A DNA stretch of 64,000 nt from Photobacterium obscurum (GCF_026191635.1 NZ_JAKRRW010000005.1:310001-374000); one strand, 5' to 3'. Counted from the first letter of the stretch, positions 1 through 8,852 are shown. Numbers and translations: made by a program. Notes: generated by a model from the letters alone, not told the origin.

Positions 1-533
1 ACTGCATCATCCGAGCTCAGGGAGAAGTCAGTGTTATTGATGAAGCGAAGCGCCATGGAACCCTGAGTGGCGGATACGTTGAAGCAGGATACAGTGTGAG
101 TGCGCTGAATATTGGTGCGCTTGCTGGAGTCCCGACAGAAATCGTTGCATTTAGTAAGTATTCCGATATACGTGATCAGCTACATACGGCTTATCATGCT
201 GCCGAACATGAACAAGAACAGCTCGGCAAAATAAAAGAAGCCCAGCTGAAGTTACTCCAGATCCCCAGTGACAAGCGTCCTCCTGAGCTGATTGATAAAG
301 TCAAAGATACGGCCCATATTCATAAACACAGACTGAAAGAACTTAAATCAACCTACTTGAAGCTAAAGAGCGAATATGAGGAGCTCTTGAGTCATGTTGC
401 GATCACAGCACACAGCCGTCTGTTCTCAGGGGTTGCTTGTCAGGTCGAGAAGGAAAAATTGAATATCCTACAAGAACATGGCCCATCAAAGCTTCAATGT
501 ATGGAACGTTCTTTACAACGTTTCTCTCTCTAA
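1..533 (+). CDS. DUF342 (FapA-like) protein, C-terminal part
   Basis: The reading frame is open from base 3 and has no start inside the window, so this is the 3' end of a gene that begins to the left. The first residues form short repeats such as GTLSGGYVEAGYSVSALNIG, typical of the stacked beta-helix of DUF342/FapA polymer-forming proteins. They are followed by about 100 residues rich in Lys, Glu and Leu (HEQEQLGKIKEAQLKLLQ and LKELKSTYLKLKSEYEELL), which should form a coiled coil, as is usual for the end of this family. The stop is TAA at 531-533. Function in the family is poorly defined; links to cell-surface or polar organisation are only suggested. The family call is fairly secure, the function is not. 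Confidence 0.7.
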   Translation, partial: CIIRAQGEVSVIDEAKRHGTLSGGYVEAGYSVSALNIGALAGVPTEIVAFSKYSDIRDQLHTAYHAAEHEQEQLGKIKEAQLKLLQIPSDKRPPELIDKVKDTAHIHKHRLKELKSTYLKLKSEYEELLSHVAITAHSRLFSGVACQVEKEKLNILQEHGPSKLQCMERSLQRFSL

Positions 534-540
534 ACCTTCT

Positions 541-555
541 ATTTACACTGTAAAT
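541..555. repeat. 15-bp palindrome ATTTACACTGTAAAT, copy 1
   Basis: ATTTACA-C-TGTAAAT lies 8 bases after the DUF342 stop codon. The same 15 bases recur at 630-644 as the core of the terminator hairpin. Whether copy 1 binds a protein or is a relic of a duplicated terminator cannot be told. Confidence 0.5.
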
Positions 556-620
556 CTCAATGTCATCCTCATTAATGAAAAATGACACGTCCCTGAAAAC
601 AGATGAACAATTTTGCGATC

Positions 621-653
621 AAAAAAGCCATTTACACTGTAAATGGCTTTTTT
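621..653. terminator. Bidirectional rho-independent terminator
   Basis: AAAAAAGCCATTTA, loop CACTG, TAAATGGCTTTTTT: a 14-base perfect stem with an A-tract on one side and a T-tract on the other. It sits between the convergent DUF342 gene and the LapD-like gene and can serve both. Confidence 0.85.
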
Positions 654-689
654 GATATCGCCGTAATGATACAAAATGCTCACCCTAAA

Positions 690-2672
690 TTAGCGCTCAG
701 CAATGATCGGTTTGTCATTTCGTCCCTGCTCATTGTTGTTCTTCTTGTGGGTAGTTTTGTTTTTATGCTCGATGATGAAGCCCTGGAACCCGCTGACAAA
801 TAGATCGGATAAGCGTTCAAGTTGGGTTTCGGTTTCAACTCGCGTGGCAATGGTAATGATATTCAGGCTGTGAGCTGTGCGAGATATTGATGACAAGACA
901 CCTGACTTCGTTTGGTCATTGAGCTGATGGGTATAGGCAAAATCAATTTTGACATAATCCGGGCGAAATTCGGTTAGATAGTCCAGTGACTTAAAATGAC
1001 GGCCGTAATTATCGACACCAAATCTGAACTTATAAAACCGGATAGCCGAGCATAGCAGGCCGGTTGAGTCCGGATGGCGTACAAAGGATGACTCTGATAG
1101 CTCGAAGAACAGGCGCGATGACAGCGCTTGGTTTCTTTCCATTGCCTGGCTGAGCCAGCGAATAAATGCCGGGTCGTTGGCACTACTGTTGGTGATATTG
1201 ATAGCAAGTGGGCCGAGTTGGTGGTCGGCATTGAGTCGGTTGATCAGTTGGGCGACGACATGGCGGTCAAACAAACTGCCGACACCTAAGTCTTCAATTG
1301 CCCCGAGAAACTGACTGGCAGTATAAACCTCACCGCGCTTTTTGATTGCGGTGAAAACCTCGTGCTGATAAATCCCGTTGTTGTCATTGACTACCGGTTG
1401 GTAATGGTAGGTGAAGTAATCATTATCAATGGCTTCTAACAGCAGCGATTTCCACTGCTGTTTACCCAGTGCGGTATGGGCCGAGGACTCTTCAATAAGT
1501 GCAATTGGCCGTTGAGGCGTAAGCGCGGCTTTGGTTAGCGCATTATCAAGTTGGCTTAGTAAGGTGCTCGACGTTGATGATTGGTTATTCATTAACAGGC
1601 CGACATGGGCGGTTTGCGGATCGTCGGATGAACTGGTTGTCGCTAATTCATCAATAACGGATAACATGGTTTCTCCGACAATTCTTAACTTTTCGGCACT
1701 AATGTTCGGCGCAAGCAGCGCGAACTCGTCATAAGAGAGTCGCGCAAGGGTGATGTCACTATAAATGATTCCCTCGTTGAGTCCTGTTGCTATGTGTTTT
1801 ACCAGCTGATCGCCAGCATCAAATCCCTGGTAGCGGTAGCAGTCATCGATGATGGTCGTTTTCAGTAATGCTAACCCACCTTTGTGCGATTTTGACAACC
1901 ACGAATTTAACTGGTTGATGAAAAAGCTACGGTTGCCTAACCCGGACACGGAATCGCGGTAGGCTTGCTCTCTGAGTTTTACGGCCTCCCTAGCTTGCGC
2001 CTTGAAGTTTACCTCCAGCTGTGAGGTAAGGTGGTTGATAACCCTGACAATGGTTCTTAAATCTTGCGCGGCCGGCAACGGAATAGGATGGCCGAATTGG
2101 TTGTTGGTGATCCCCTTGGCACGCTGGACAAGATTGTCCAGCGGTTTCAATCTACGCTTGAGGGCTATCAGAACGATTGTGCCGGCAAGGGTAAGCAACA
2201 CTAAACTCAGGTTGAGCACGCTGAGTTTTGCCTGCCATAACTGCTGATAAGCCTGCGCAGTATTGGTTGTTATTGTAAGGCGACCAAGCGGTTCTAGACC
2301 GTGATTGATTGAACGTGTTTCGGTGTGTTGTTGAAATAGGCCAAGTTTAATAAACCATTCTGGTGTAGCGACGTCAACGGCTACACGTTCACGTTTGAAG
2401 GTCTTGTCTGTCTGATGCAAATACAGGCTCAGGCTCTGCCAGCTATGATTGGTAAATAGTTGATCAATCACTTGCTCGAGTGCCTGGCTATTAACTGCGC
2501 TGAGCTGAGACTGTAGCGCAAGTTCTGCATTAAGAAGATCACGATTGATATTGTTAATGCGTTGCTGCTGAATCTGGGAATGAAGCACTGAGAAATGAAT
2601 GGCAGTAACAGCAAGCGTAAAGAGTATGATAATTGCCAGAATCCATGTGATTAACTGTCTGTATAAGGTCAT
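690..2672 (-). CDS. LapD-like membrane c-di-GMP receptor with degenerate GGDEF and EAL domains
   Basis: The 660-residue protein has a membrane segment (about 8-28), a periplasmic LapD/MoxY-type domain (29-149), a second membrane segment (150-172), a HAMP linker, a GGDEF-like domain and an EAL-like domain. The GGDEF signature reads RLSYDEF (311-317), lacking both glycines, and the EAL position reads HEVF (437-440). Neither cyclase nor phosphodiesterase activity is therefore expected. In LapD this architecture reads cytoplasmic c-di-GMP through the dead EAL domain and controls a periplasmic protease (LapG) that releases surface adhesins. No lapG or large adhesin lies in the window, so the partner must be elsewhere or the role differs. 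The MTLYRQL start resembles LapD. The gene ends at the shared terminator at 621-653. Confidence 0.8.
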   Translation of the reverse strand: MTLYRQLITWILAIIILFTLAVTAIHFSVLHSQIQQQRINNINRDLLNAELALQSQLSAVNSQALEQVIDQLFTNHSWQSLSLYLHQTDKTFKRERVAVDVATPEWFIKLGLFQQHTETRSINHGLEPLGRLTITTNTAQAYQQLWQAKLSVLNLSLVLLTLAGTIVLIALKRRLKPLDNLVQRAKGITNNQFGHPIPLPAAQDLRTIVRVINHLTSQLEVNFKAQAREAVKLREQAYRDSVSGLGNRSFFINQLNSWLSKSHKGGLALLKTTIIDDCYRYQGFDAGDQLVKHIATGLNEGIIYSDITLARLSYDEFALLAPNISAEKLRIVGETMLSVIDELATTSSSDDPQTAHVGLLMNNQSSTSSTLLSQLDNALTKAALTPQRPIALIEESSAHTALGKQQWKSLLLEAIDNDYFTYHYQPVVNDNNGIYQHEVFTAIKKRGEVYTASQFLGAIEDLGVGSLFDRHVVAQLINRLNADHQLGPLAINITNSSANDPAFIRWLSQAMERNQALSSRLFFELSESSFVRHPDSTGLLCSAIRFYKFRFGVDNYGRHFKSLDYLTEFRPDYVKIDFAYTHQLNDQTKSGVLSSISRTAHSLNIITIATRVETETQLERLSDLFVSGFQGFIIEHKNKTTHKKNNNEQGRNDKPIIAER

Positions 2673-3144
2673 ATTAAGTACTCTAGCTAGGCGGTTATTT
2701 AATGAGTTAGCGAGATAATTTAGCTAGCAATATTGAGTTTGATGCTTGTTATTGATTATTCCTTCGCGGCTGCCTGGCAATGTAGATCCTGTCGCGTCGT
2801 TGATGATATTTGGGTCAATTGCTAATGGATTCTCCATGGAGAAAATAGTTAGATAATCAACTGATTTAATTTAACAAAAGTTCAAACGTCTCAATGCTCT
2901 GATTTAAGCCTCGATAGCGGTTCCTGAAGATGCTTCTAAGTAATCTTGTAACGTTATTGCTTGTTTCACTGTGCGATAGAACTTTCTCGGCATGCGTCGG
3001 GGGATACATCTAAACTGATTTCCTCGCTTAAAGAGCGTGACGGCTGTGGTGAGGATAGTGTGCTGGCTGAAATGAAAGTCGCGTGTTGGCGCAAACCTTG
3101 TGAGGGCATGGGAGGGGCAGAGCAATAGCACTTAAGGAAGCAAA
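2673..3144. other. Intergenic region, no gene supported
   Basis: This is AT-rich DNA between the LapD-like gene and the end of dctD. A 75-codon minus-strand frame (2904-3131) exists but has no recognisable domain and no good ribosome binding site. I treat the stretch as non-coding; it should hold the promoter of the LapD-like gene. Confidence 0.4.
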
Positions 3145-3187
3145 CAAAGTGATAACTGCGGGGCGATAGAAATTGGTTATCACTTTG
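3145..3187 (-). terminator. Probable terminator after dctD
   Basis: CAAAGTGATAAC and GTTATCACTTTG are perfect 12-base inverted repeats separated by 19 bases, just past the dctD stop. The minus-strand T-tract is weak (TTTGCTT), so termination efficiency is uncertain. Confidence 0.5.
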
Positions 3188-3198
3188 TCTGGACGAAT

Positions 3199-4551
3199 TT
3201 AGCCGGTGACCTTAAAGTCATCTTTGTCGATATTATGTTTTCTCATTTTGTCATACAGCGTTTTTCTCGCCAGCCCCAATTCAGCCTGAACTTCTTTCAG
3301 CCGGCCGTTGTGTCGCTTTAAGGCGTCGCTTAACAAGGTAAACTCAAACTGATTCATTCGCTCTGCCAAAGTGTGGGTTAGCGGTTCCTCACTGAACTGG
3401 TTGCTGTCGCTGAGCGTTGAGGTATCCCCCATCAAAACCAGTCGTTCGGCGAGGTTTCGCAACTCTCTGACATTACCTGGCCAGTCATGATCGAGTAATT
3501 TTTGCTGTTGCTCCAAACTGATGGATGGCGGTTCAATTCCGTAGCGGGTTGAGGCCGAGCGGGTGAAGTTTTGAAATAGCATCGGAATATCGTCCCGTCG
3601 TTCGCGAAGGGGCGGAATATCGACACTGACGACATTGAGGCGGTAATAGAGATCATGGCGAAACTGTCCGCGATCGCTCATCAACTTCAGGTCTTCTTTG
3701 GTTGCCGCAATAATCCGTATATCCAGTGGGACGGACTTATTGGTGCCGAGCGGTTCGACGCTTCGCTCCTCTAATACCCGTAATAACTTGATCTGTAGAG
3801 ACATCGGCATCGACTCAATTTCATCGAGAAACAACGTGCCGCCGTTGGCATGGGCTATCTTTCCGACCCGCTTTTTTTGGGCTCCGGTAAATGCGCCAGG
3901 CTCGTAGCCGAACAACTCACTTTCGATCATGGTTTCGGGAATGGCGCCACAGTTGATGGCGACAAAGGGCTTATTCTGCCGAACACTGTGATCATGAAGA
4001 AAACGCGCGACAAGCTCTTTGCCGGTGCCGGTTTCACCGTGGATCATGACGTCGGCTGGCGTATCTTTGATATGGGATAGAATGCGCCGCAGTTGCTTTA
4101 CCTGCGGGTTGTTACCAAGTATGCGCGGTCCCGGGCCGCTTTGTGCTTCCAGCTCCCGGCGCAGTTCGCGGTTTTCGAGTACCAGTTCCCGTTTATCAGC
4201 AGCACGTCGGACGATCTCGAGCAGATTGTCGGTCGAGAATGGCTTTTCGAGGAAGTCGTAGGCGCCAAGACGCATCGCATCGACGGCCATTGATATATCG
4301 CCATGGCCGGTGAGCAAAATAATCGAAAATTCAGGATCAATGGCTAATGCTTGCTTAAGGAAAGCGATGCCATCGATTCCCGGCATGTTTATGTCCGAAA
4401 TAATGACGCCGGGATAATGGCTTTCGAGTTTTTCCAATGCCGGTTTGGCACTGGAAAAAAGGCTGACGTCATAGTCTTCCAGCTCCAATGTCTGTCCCAG
4501 TGCATCACGGATGGATTTTTCGTCATCGATAAAAAAAACTTGTTTGTTCAT
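3199..4551 (-). CDS. dctD: DctD-like sigma-54-dependent response regulator
   Basis: The 450-residue NtrC-family regulator has a receiver domain with phosphoacceptor Asp53 (ISDINMPG) and Lys103 (LEKPF). A sigma-54 AAA+ domain follows, with Walker A GETGTGKE at 172-179, the sigma-54 contact loop GAFTGA at 219-224 and Walker B GGTLFLDEIE near 237-246. A C-terminal Fis-type helix-turn-helix (LKEVQAELGLARKTLYDKMR) ends the protein. The start codon overlaps the kinase stop in ATGA, so the two genes are translationally coupled. By analogy with DctB/DctD it should activate a C4-dicarboxylate transporter from a -24/-12 promoter. No dctPQM or dctA gene is in the window, so the target is inferred. Confidence 0.88.
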   Translation of the reverse strand: MNKQVFFIDDEKSIRDALGQTLELEDYDVSLFSSAKPALEKLESHYPGVIISDINMPGIDGIAFLKQALAIDPEFSIILLTGHGDISMAVDAMRLGAYDFLEKPFSTDNLLEIVRRAADKRELVLENRELRRELEAQSGPGPRILGNNPQVKQLRRILSHIKDTPADVMIHGETGTGKELVARFLHDHSVRQNKPFVAINCGAIPETMIESELFGYEPGAFTGAQKKRVGKIAHANGGTLFLDEIESMPMSLQIKLLRVLEERSVEPLGTNKSVPLDIRIIAATKEDLKLMSDRGQFRHDLYYRLNVVSVDIPPLRERRDDIPMLFQNFTRSASTRYGIEPPSISLEQQQKLLDHDWPGNVRELRNLAERLVLMGDTSTLSDSNQFSEEPLTHTLAERMNQFEFTLLSDALKRHNGRLKEVQAELGLARKTLYDKMRKHNIDKDDFKVTG

Positions 4552-6359
4552 TGGTTGTCCTCTGTGCTGCGGGGAAGTTTGATAACGAATTCGGCTCCTC
4601 CACCAGGGTGATCGATAACGCCAAGGCTACCAGAGAAGGCCTCGATGATCCGGCGTGATATGGTGAGCCCAAGCCCCAGGCCGTCATGTTTGGTCGTGAA
4701 AAAAGGCGTGAAAATCCGTTTCTTTTGATCGTCGTCGAGCCCTGGGCCGTTGTCCCATACCCTGATTTCTACCCATTTTTCGCTTGCCTCGAGCACGATG
4801 CCGACTTGAGGCTGATGGGCCGAGGTTAATGCCTGAATCGCATTATGCAGCAGGTTGATTATAACTTGCTCAAACTGCACCGCATCAGCATTGATTATAA
4901 TGTCGGGAGAAAGCTCACCCACGCGCAGAATGACCCCCTGCTTGATGAGTCGGTTGCGCAATAGGCTGATTGCCGAGCGGATTGAATCGGCTGCTACCGT
5001 GTGGTTGTGCGCCTCATTGGCCTTGCGAGCAAACACTTTGAACCTGGCAATAATGTCAGCCACCATCTGGTTGAGGTTGATGATTTCATCAATATTGCCG
5101 GCAACGGCTTGATAGCGTTCTTTCTGGAGTAGCTTGCGTGAGTTTTCGGCATAGGTACGCATGGCTGCCAGTGGTTGGTTTATTTCGTGATTGATACTTG
5201 CAGATAATTCGCCCAGCATCGCGAGCTTCGCGGCTTGCACCAGTTCACTTTGGGTCTGCTTGAGCTCGGCCTGCGTGCGCTCGTACTGTTCAATGGTGTC
5301 GCGTAATTGCTGATTGGTTTCCAATAGATTGTTGGTTCGCTGAATGACCAGTTGTTCGAGGCGATCATTTAGCTGGGCCAGGGCTTTTTGTGCTTTTAGT
5401 GTCTGCCACCACGAGGTGATGGCAAGACACAGTAACGAATAAAACACAATGAACATCAGTACCGCTTGGATGACATATTGATAGGCTGCTTTTATCGGAC
5501 TGAAGCCGTAAATTGCCCAGCCAGCCTGAGCCATGTCATGGCTGGCTACCACATAGGTATCGCTTCTGTTCTGCGAAGGAAGCTTAATGTCGCTGGTTTC
5601 ACGTTGATTAAACTCCGACAGATTTGAATATTGGGTTAGGGGATCAAGCTTGGCGCTACCATATTGTCGTGATGCCAAGATTTGTTGTTTTTGATTTTCT
5701 TCCAACGGAATTAACGAGCGGTATAACCAGCTATTTTCCGAGCTGTAGAACACCACGCCTAGCTGATCGGCAATTGCATACTCGATCTCCTTGTATTGCC
5801 AGATATCTTCGATCAGCGATAAATCGACTTTGATAGCAATGACACCGATAGCTTGTTGCTGGTAATAGAGCGGGGCAGAAAAATAGTACCCGCGCTTGTC
5901 TGAACTTGCCCCCAGTGCAAAGTACTGGCCGGGTTTGCCGGAGATCGCATCCCGAAAATAGGGGCGGTAGGCATAGTTTTGCCCGACAAAGCTGTCCGGT
6001 TGTTGCCAGTTGCTGGCGGCCACAGTCATGCCTTGAGCATCGATCAGATAAATGGTGTCTGCGCCAAGTGTTTTGCTCCACTGCTGCAATAGATGATTGG
6101 TGGAAGGCAATTGAGCAGCTACAGGATGAGGTGTGTCAGCCAGCAGGGGGCGCAGCAAACGGGGATCATTTGCCAGTACTTCGGGCAGTTTACTGTAGCG
6201 ATTTAGCTGGGCATCAAGTTTTTGTCCGAGCTGGTCTACATCCAGTGTGACTTTATCAGCGAGATGTTGTTTTACTTGCTGATAGGTTAGTTGGGAGATC
6301 AGGACACTGAGTGCCAGGCCAATAGCGATGATAAGGACGAGCCATTTACTTTTGTGCAC
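4548..6359 (-). CDS. dctB: DctB-like C4-dicarboxylate sensor histidine kinase
   Basis: The 603-residue protein has membrane segments near 7-25 and 293-316 around a long periplasmic double-PDC sensor domain. That domain carries the DctB hallmark stretch SNWQQPDSFVGQNYAYRPYF (116-135), whose family members bind succinate-type ligands. A cytoplasmic coiled coil precedes the dimerisation box with His391 (SINHEINQPLAAM) and an HATPase domain (VWDNGPGLDDD, GLGLGLTISRRI). It should phosphorylate the DctD protein encoded immediately downstream with a 4-base overlap. The start is GTG with no clear Shine-Dalgarno, so the exact N-terminus is uncertain. Confidence 0.88.
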   Translation of the reverse strand: MHKSKWLVLIIAIGLALSVLISQLTYQQVKQHLADKVTLDVDQLGQKLDAQLNRYSKLPEVLANDPRLLRPLLADTPHPVAAQLPSTNHLLQQWSKTLGADTIYLIDAQGMTVAASNWQQPDSFVGQNYAYRPYFRDAISGKPGQYFALGASSDKRGYYFSAPLYYQQQAIGVIAIKVDLSLIEDIWQYKEIEYAIADQLGVVFYSSENSWLYRSLIPLEENQKQQILASRQYGSAKLDPLTQYSNLSEFNQRETSDIKLPSQNRSDTYVVASHDMAQAGWAIYGFSPIKAAYQYVIQAVLMFIVFYSLLCLAITSWWQTLKAQKALAQLNDRLEQLVIQRTNNLLETNQQLRDTIEQYERTQAELKQTQSELVQAAKLAMLGELSASINHEINQPLAAMRTYAENSRKLLQKERYQAVAGNIDEIINLNQMVADIIARFKVFARKANEAHNHTVAADSIRSAISLLRNRLIKQGVILRVGELSPDIIINADAVQFEQVIINLLHNAIQALTSAHQPQVGIVLEASEKWVEIRVWDNGPGLDDDQKKRIFTPFFTTKHDGLGLGLTISRRIIEAFSGSLGVIDHPGGGAEFVIKLPRSTEDNQ

Positions 6360-6560
6360 TTGAAGATACCAAGGGGTTTTTATGGTCTTGATATATCAAA
6401 CTTTGCCGTCTGAAAACACGAGCCAGGTAGCAGAGATGAAATGTGCTGGATAATAAACAGTATAAATAGCGGATAAATGAGTTCAACTCGGCAGCGGCGC
6501 TTGTTTTTCCATGGCGCAAAGCGCACAATTTCCCCGAATAACAAATAAGCGGAGATAACA

Positions 6561-7196
6561 ATGGAATTGTCTGATATTCGTCGCGAGTACACGCGAGGTG
6601 GGTTACGTCGTCATGATTTACCGGACGAACCCCTAAGCTTGTTCGACAAGTGGTTAAAGCAGGCAATTGATGCCAAATTGAGTGATCCTACGGCCATGAC
6701 AGTGGCAACTGTAGATGAAAATGGCCAACCTTATCAGCGTATTGTGTTGTTGAAGCATTTTGATAAAGAAGGGTTTGTCTTCTATACCAACCTGGGTAGC
6801 CGCAAAGCGATACACCTTAGCCATAATGCGAAAATCAGTCTGCATTTCCCGTGGCACGATATTGAGCGCCAGGTTCACATCACCGGTGAAGCCGAGAAAC
6901 TGTCGAAACTGGAAGTGCTTAGGTACTTTTCATCTCGCCCTAAAGAAAGCCAGATTGCAGCATGGGCCAGTAAGCAAAGTAGCCGGCTTTCGGCGCGTCA
7001 GGCTCTGGAAGGAAAATTTATGGAGCTTAAGCAAAAGTTTGCCGTTGGTGAGGTGCCTGTTCCGACATTTTGGGGCGGTTATCGCGTGAAAGTGACTTCT
7101 GTAGAGTTTTGGCAAGGAGGAGAAAATCGTCTTCACGATCGTTTCTTGTATAGTCAGGAAGGTGAACACTGGGAGATAGAGCGCCTGGCTCCTTAA
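6561..7196 (+). CDS. pdxH: Pyridoxamine/pyridoxine 5'-phosphate oxidase PdxH
   Basis: PdxH oxidises pyridoxamine or pyridoxine 5'-phosphate to pyridoxal 5'-phosphate using FMN and oxygen, the last step of the PLP salvage and synthesis route in the cytosol. The 211-residue length is near the E. coli enzyme. Typical FMN and substrate segments are RIVLLK (60-65), YTNLGSRKA (75-83) and ENRLHDRF, and the protein ends with the conserved IERLAP. The ATG follows GCGGAGATAACA. It is transcribed divergently from dctB and ends at a strong terminator. The call is secure. Confidence 0.95.
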   Translation: MELSDIRREYTRGGLRRHDLPDEPLSLFDKWLKQAIDAKLSDPTAMTVATVDENGQPYQRIVLLKHFDKEGFVFYTNLGSRKAIHLSHNAKISLHFPWHDIERQVHITGEAEKLSKLEVLRYFSSRPKESQIAAWASKQSSRLSARQALEGKFMELKQKFAVGEVPVPTFWGGYRVKVTSVEFWQGGENRLHDRFLYSQEGEHWEIERLAP

Positions 7197-7211
7197 TTTC
7201 TGTAAGGTTAA

Positions 7212-7245
7212 AAAAAAAGTGTAGCTATCAGGCTACACTTTTTTT
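7212..7245. terminator. Bidirectional terminator between pdxH and a small gene
   Basis: AAAAAAAGTGTAGC, loop TATCAG, GCTACACTTTTTTT: a 14-base perfect stem with long A and T runs on both sides. It follows pdxH on the plus strand and also lies just past the stop of the small minus-strand gene at 7274-7438. Confidence 0.9.
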
Positions 7246-7273
7246 ATTTGTGCAGATGAATAACTTCGGGCCA

Positions 7274-7438
7274 TTAGCGCTGGCTGCTTGTCACTATACT
7301 CACACCTTCCGGGTGGCGAACTTTCAAAGCTTTTTCTGCTGATTGAATTGAAGCGATTTCATTTTCCGCTGAAATTTCATATTTACACGGAATATTAAAA
7401 TGTGGATGTACAACGTAAGTAATAGTGAATAGTTTCAT
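7274..7438 (-). CDS. Small hypothetical protein, 54 residues
   Basis: This short minus-strand frame starts MKLFTITYVVHPHFNIPCKY and ends SIVTSSQR. A GGAA-type ribosome binding site lies about 6 bases before the ATG, and the bidirectional terminator at 7212-7245 follows about 30 bases after the stop. The composition is protein-like: an alternating hydrophobic strand, then a charged helix-like part (AENEIASIQSAEKALKVR). It shows no membrane segment or known domain. The start, spacing and private terminator favour a real gene, but no homologue could be checked. Confidence 0.5.
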   Translation of the reverse strand: MKLFTITYVVHPHFNIPCKYEISAENEIASIQSAEKALKVRHPEGVSIVTSSQR

Positions 7439-7624
7439 ACTGATTTCCAGTTAAAATATAATATTAAGTACGGATGTTTAAAACCGTATATTAATAATGG
7501 TTAATTAAGTCTGGCGTTATTGTAGGTGGACTTTGGCCAGCAAAATTTGATCTGGAAACAGAGTTTAATTTGCAAAATTTAAATCTAAGAATGCACCAGC
7601 CGCGGGTACGACAAGCAAATAAAA

Positions 7625-8335
7625 TTATTCTTTAAGGATTACCGATAGTTGGCGCTTGAGCATACTTTCGGGAATGTGGGAGCCAAAACCAAGGTCCAAT
7701 GCGAGATCCAGCAGTTCACCTTTTGAATTGGCATTGAACTTCTCACGCAGACGCAGGACATAGTTTTCAACTGTTTTCACTGAAACATTGAGAACTTTAG
7801 CGATGTATTGCGGTTTTTTGCCATAGAGCAATAAGAACAGCACTTCAGACTCTCGGGTATTAAGGCTAACAGGTTGATTATGGATATCGAGGTTGAAGGA
7901 GGCTTGCTCCTTATTACTTAAACCCGCCGCTCGGCATATCCAGTGCCCGACTTCAAGAATGGCAGTATCTTTCAGTTCCACACCTGAGAAGATTGTCCCA
8001 ATTACATCGTTTTGTTCATCTTTCCACGGTGTCTTCGTGAATAAATGTGCACGCCAGCTTCCGTCGGAATATGGATGGATATCGAGAACTCGTACTCGGT
8101 TTCCCGTGGAAATAACCAAGTTATCTTGTTCACGGAAAGAATCAGCACACTCCACTGTCGGGCTTGGCATATCGAAATCAGTTCGGCCAATACAATCTAA
8201 ATGATGATCGACACCAATAATTTTTCCGTATTCAGCATTGGCGTAAACAAAGACAGAATCTTTATCTTTACATCCCCAGCAACCGGGAAGCTGATTAAAC
8301 ATATGCATTAGCGGTGGGTCGACTTTATCTTTCAC
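7625..8335 (-). CDS. PAS-domain LuxR-family transcriptional regulator
   Basis: The 236-residue cytoplasmic regulator has an N-terminal PAS-like domain of about 110 residues (FNQLPGCWGCKDKDSVFVYA through GTIFSGVELKD). A C-terminal LuxR-type helix-turn-helix follows (LNTRESEVLFLLLYGKKPQY, then VSVKTVENYVLRLREKF). It has no receiver domain or autoinducer-binding domain. The PAS domain suggests a small ligand, cofactor or redox input, which cannot be specified. The start is a GTG with AGG about 12 bases upstream; the in-frame ATGs at residues 10 and 12 are alternatives. It lies downstream of the candidate RNA at 8456-8645 on the same strand and may be a separate unit. Confidence 0.75.
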   Translation of the reverse strand: MKDKVDPPLMHMFNQLPGCWGCKDKDSVFVYANAEYGKIIGVDHHLDCIGRTDFDMPSPTVECADSFREQDNLVISTGNRVRVLDIHPYSDGSWRAHLFTKTPWKDEQNDVIGTIFSGVELKDTAILEVGHWICRAAGLSNKEQASFNLDIHNQPVSLNTRESEVLFLLLYGKKPQYIAKVLNVSVKTVENYVLRLREKFNANSKGELLDLALDLGFGSHIPESMLKRQLSVILKE

Positions 8336-8449
8336 TATTTATGCCTGATGAAATGGGCGGGTTAAAGGAACTGTACAGAGTTTAATAGAAAGAAGAAATC
8401 TTACAATATCCGTATGACGGAATAATGGACAATTTTTTGTAAGAATTTA

Positions 8450-8476
8450 AAAAAAGGCCGGCCTAAAGAGGCCGGC
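8450..8476 (-). terminator. Strong minus-strand terminator
   Basis: The stem GCCGGCCT/AGGCCGGC (8457-8464 with 8469-8476) is followed on the minus strand by a T-run (A-run at 8449-8455 on the plus strand). No recognised protein-coding gene ends directly before it, the nearest being the transporter that stops at 8853. Confidence 0.85.
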
Positions 8477-8645
8477 AAAGACAAGAGTTTGACTCCGAAG
8501 AGCACAATCCTGTACGACGTGTAGAAGAGGTATCCAATCAAGTTCATTTCTCTGATATGAGGGTGTATATCAAAGTAAACCTCATTGGCATGTATCCAAT
8601 GCTGGATACTGCAGACAGACAACAGTGAAGTGCGTTCCCTGTCTA
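8456..8645 (-). ncRNA. Candidate structured small RNA or long 3' UTR
   Basis: On the minus strand there are three hairpins in order. The first is GTATCCA-loop-TGGATAC (8592-8609, 7-base perfect stem with a 4-base loop), the second is ATGAGG/CCTCAT (8557-8585), and the third is a terminator hairpin followed by a T-run. A TATAGT box lies near 8650, but no clear -35 is seen. It may be an independent sRNA of about 190 bases, or the structured 3' end of the upstream transporter mRNA. I do not recognise a named family. Confidence 0.35.
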
Positions 8646-8852
8646 CGAGAGAAACTATAACCGAGGGCGCCAGAATTAATAAGGGGGGAAATCACCTATT
8701 GACATACCGATATTATTCTGAATGGCTTTTCATAGCGTAATTTATACAAGCGATTATGTGCATGTTGTTTTTGTGCAAGGTGTTGAATCTCTGGGATAAG
8801 TCAGAAACCGAATTATCCCGCCAGCTGTATTGTATGCGATATGGCTGGGTGA

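Larger units (their letters stand above)
8336..8852. other. 517-base intergenic region with RNA-like structure
   Basis: No convincing protein gene is present. A 73-codon minus-strand frame (8401-8622) uses a TTG start and runs straight through a strong terminator, so it is not credible. The region holds the terminator at 8456-8476, two further hairpins and an inverted repeat GGGATAA/TTATCCC (8793-8819) just past the end of the metal transporter gene. Confidence 0.5.

Noticed and set aside
2904-3131. 75-codon minus-strand frame between the LapD-like gene and dctD
   Set aside because: No recognisable domain, no convincing ribosome binding site and a basic, aromatic composition typical of chance frames.
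6388-6399. TTGATATATCAA palindrome before dctB as an FNR site
   Set aside because: FNR sites have four bases between TTGAT and ATCAA; here there are only two.
8401-8622. 73-codon minus-strand frame
   Set aside because: It needs a TTG start and reads through a strong rho-independent terminator, so it is better explained by an RNA or 3' UTR.
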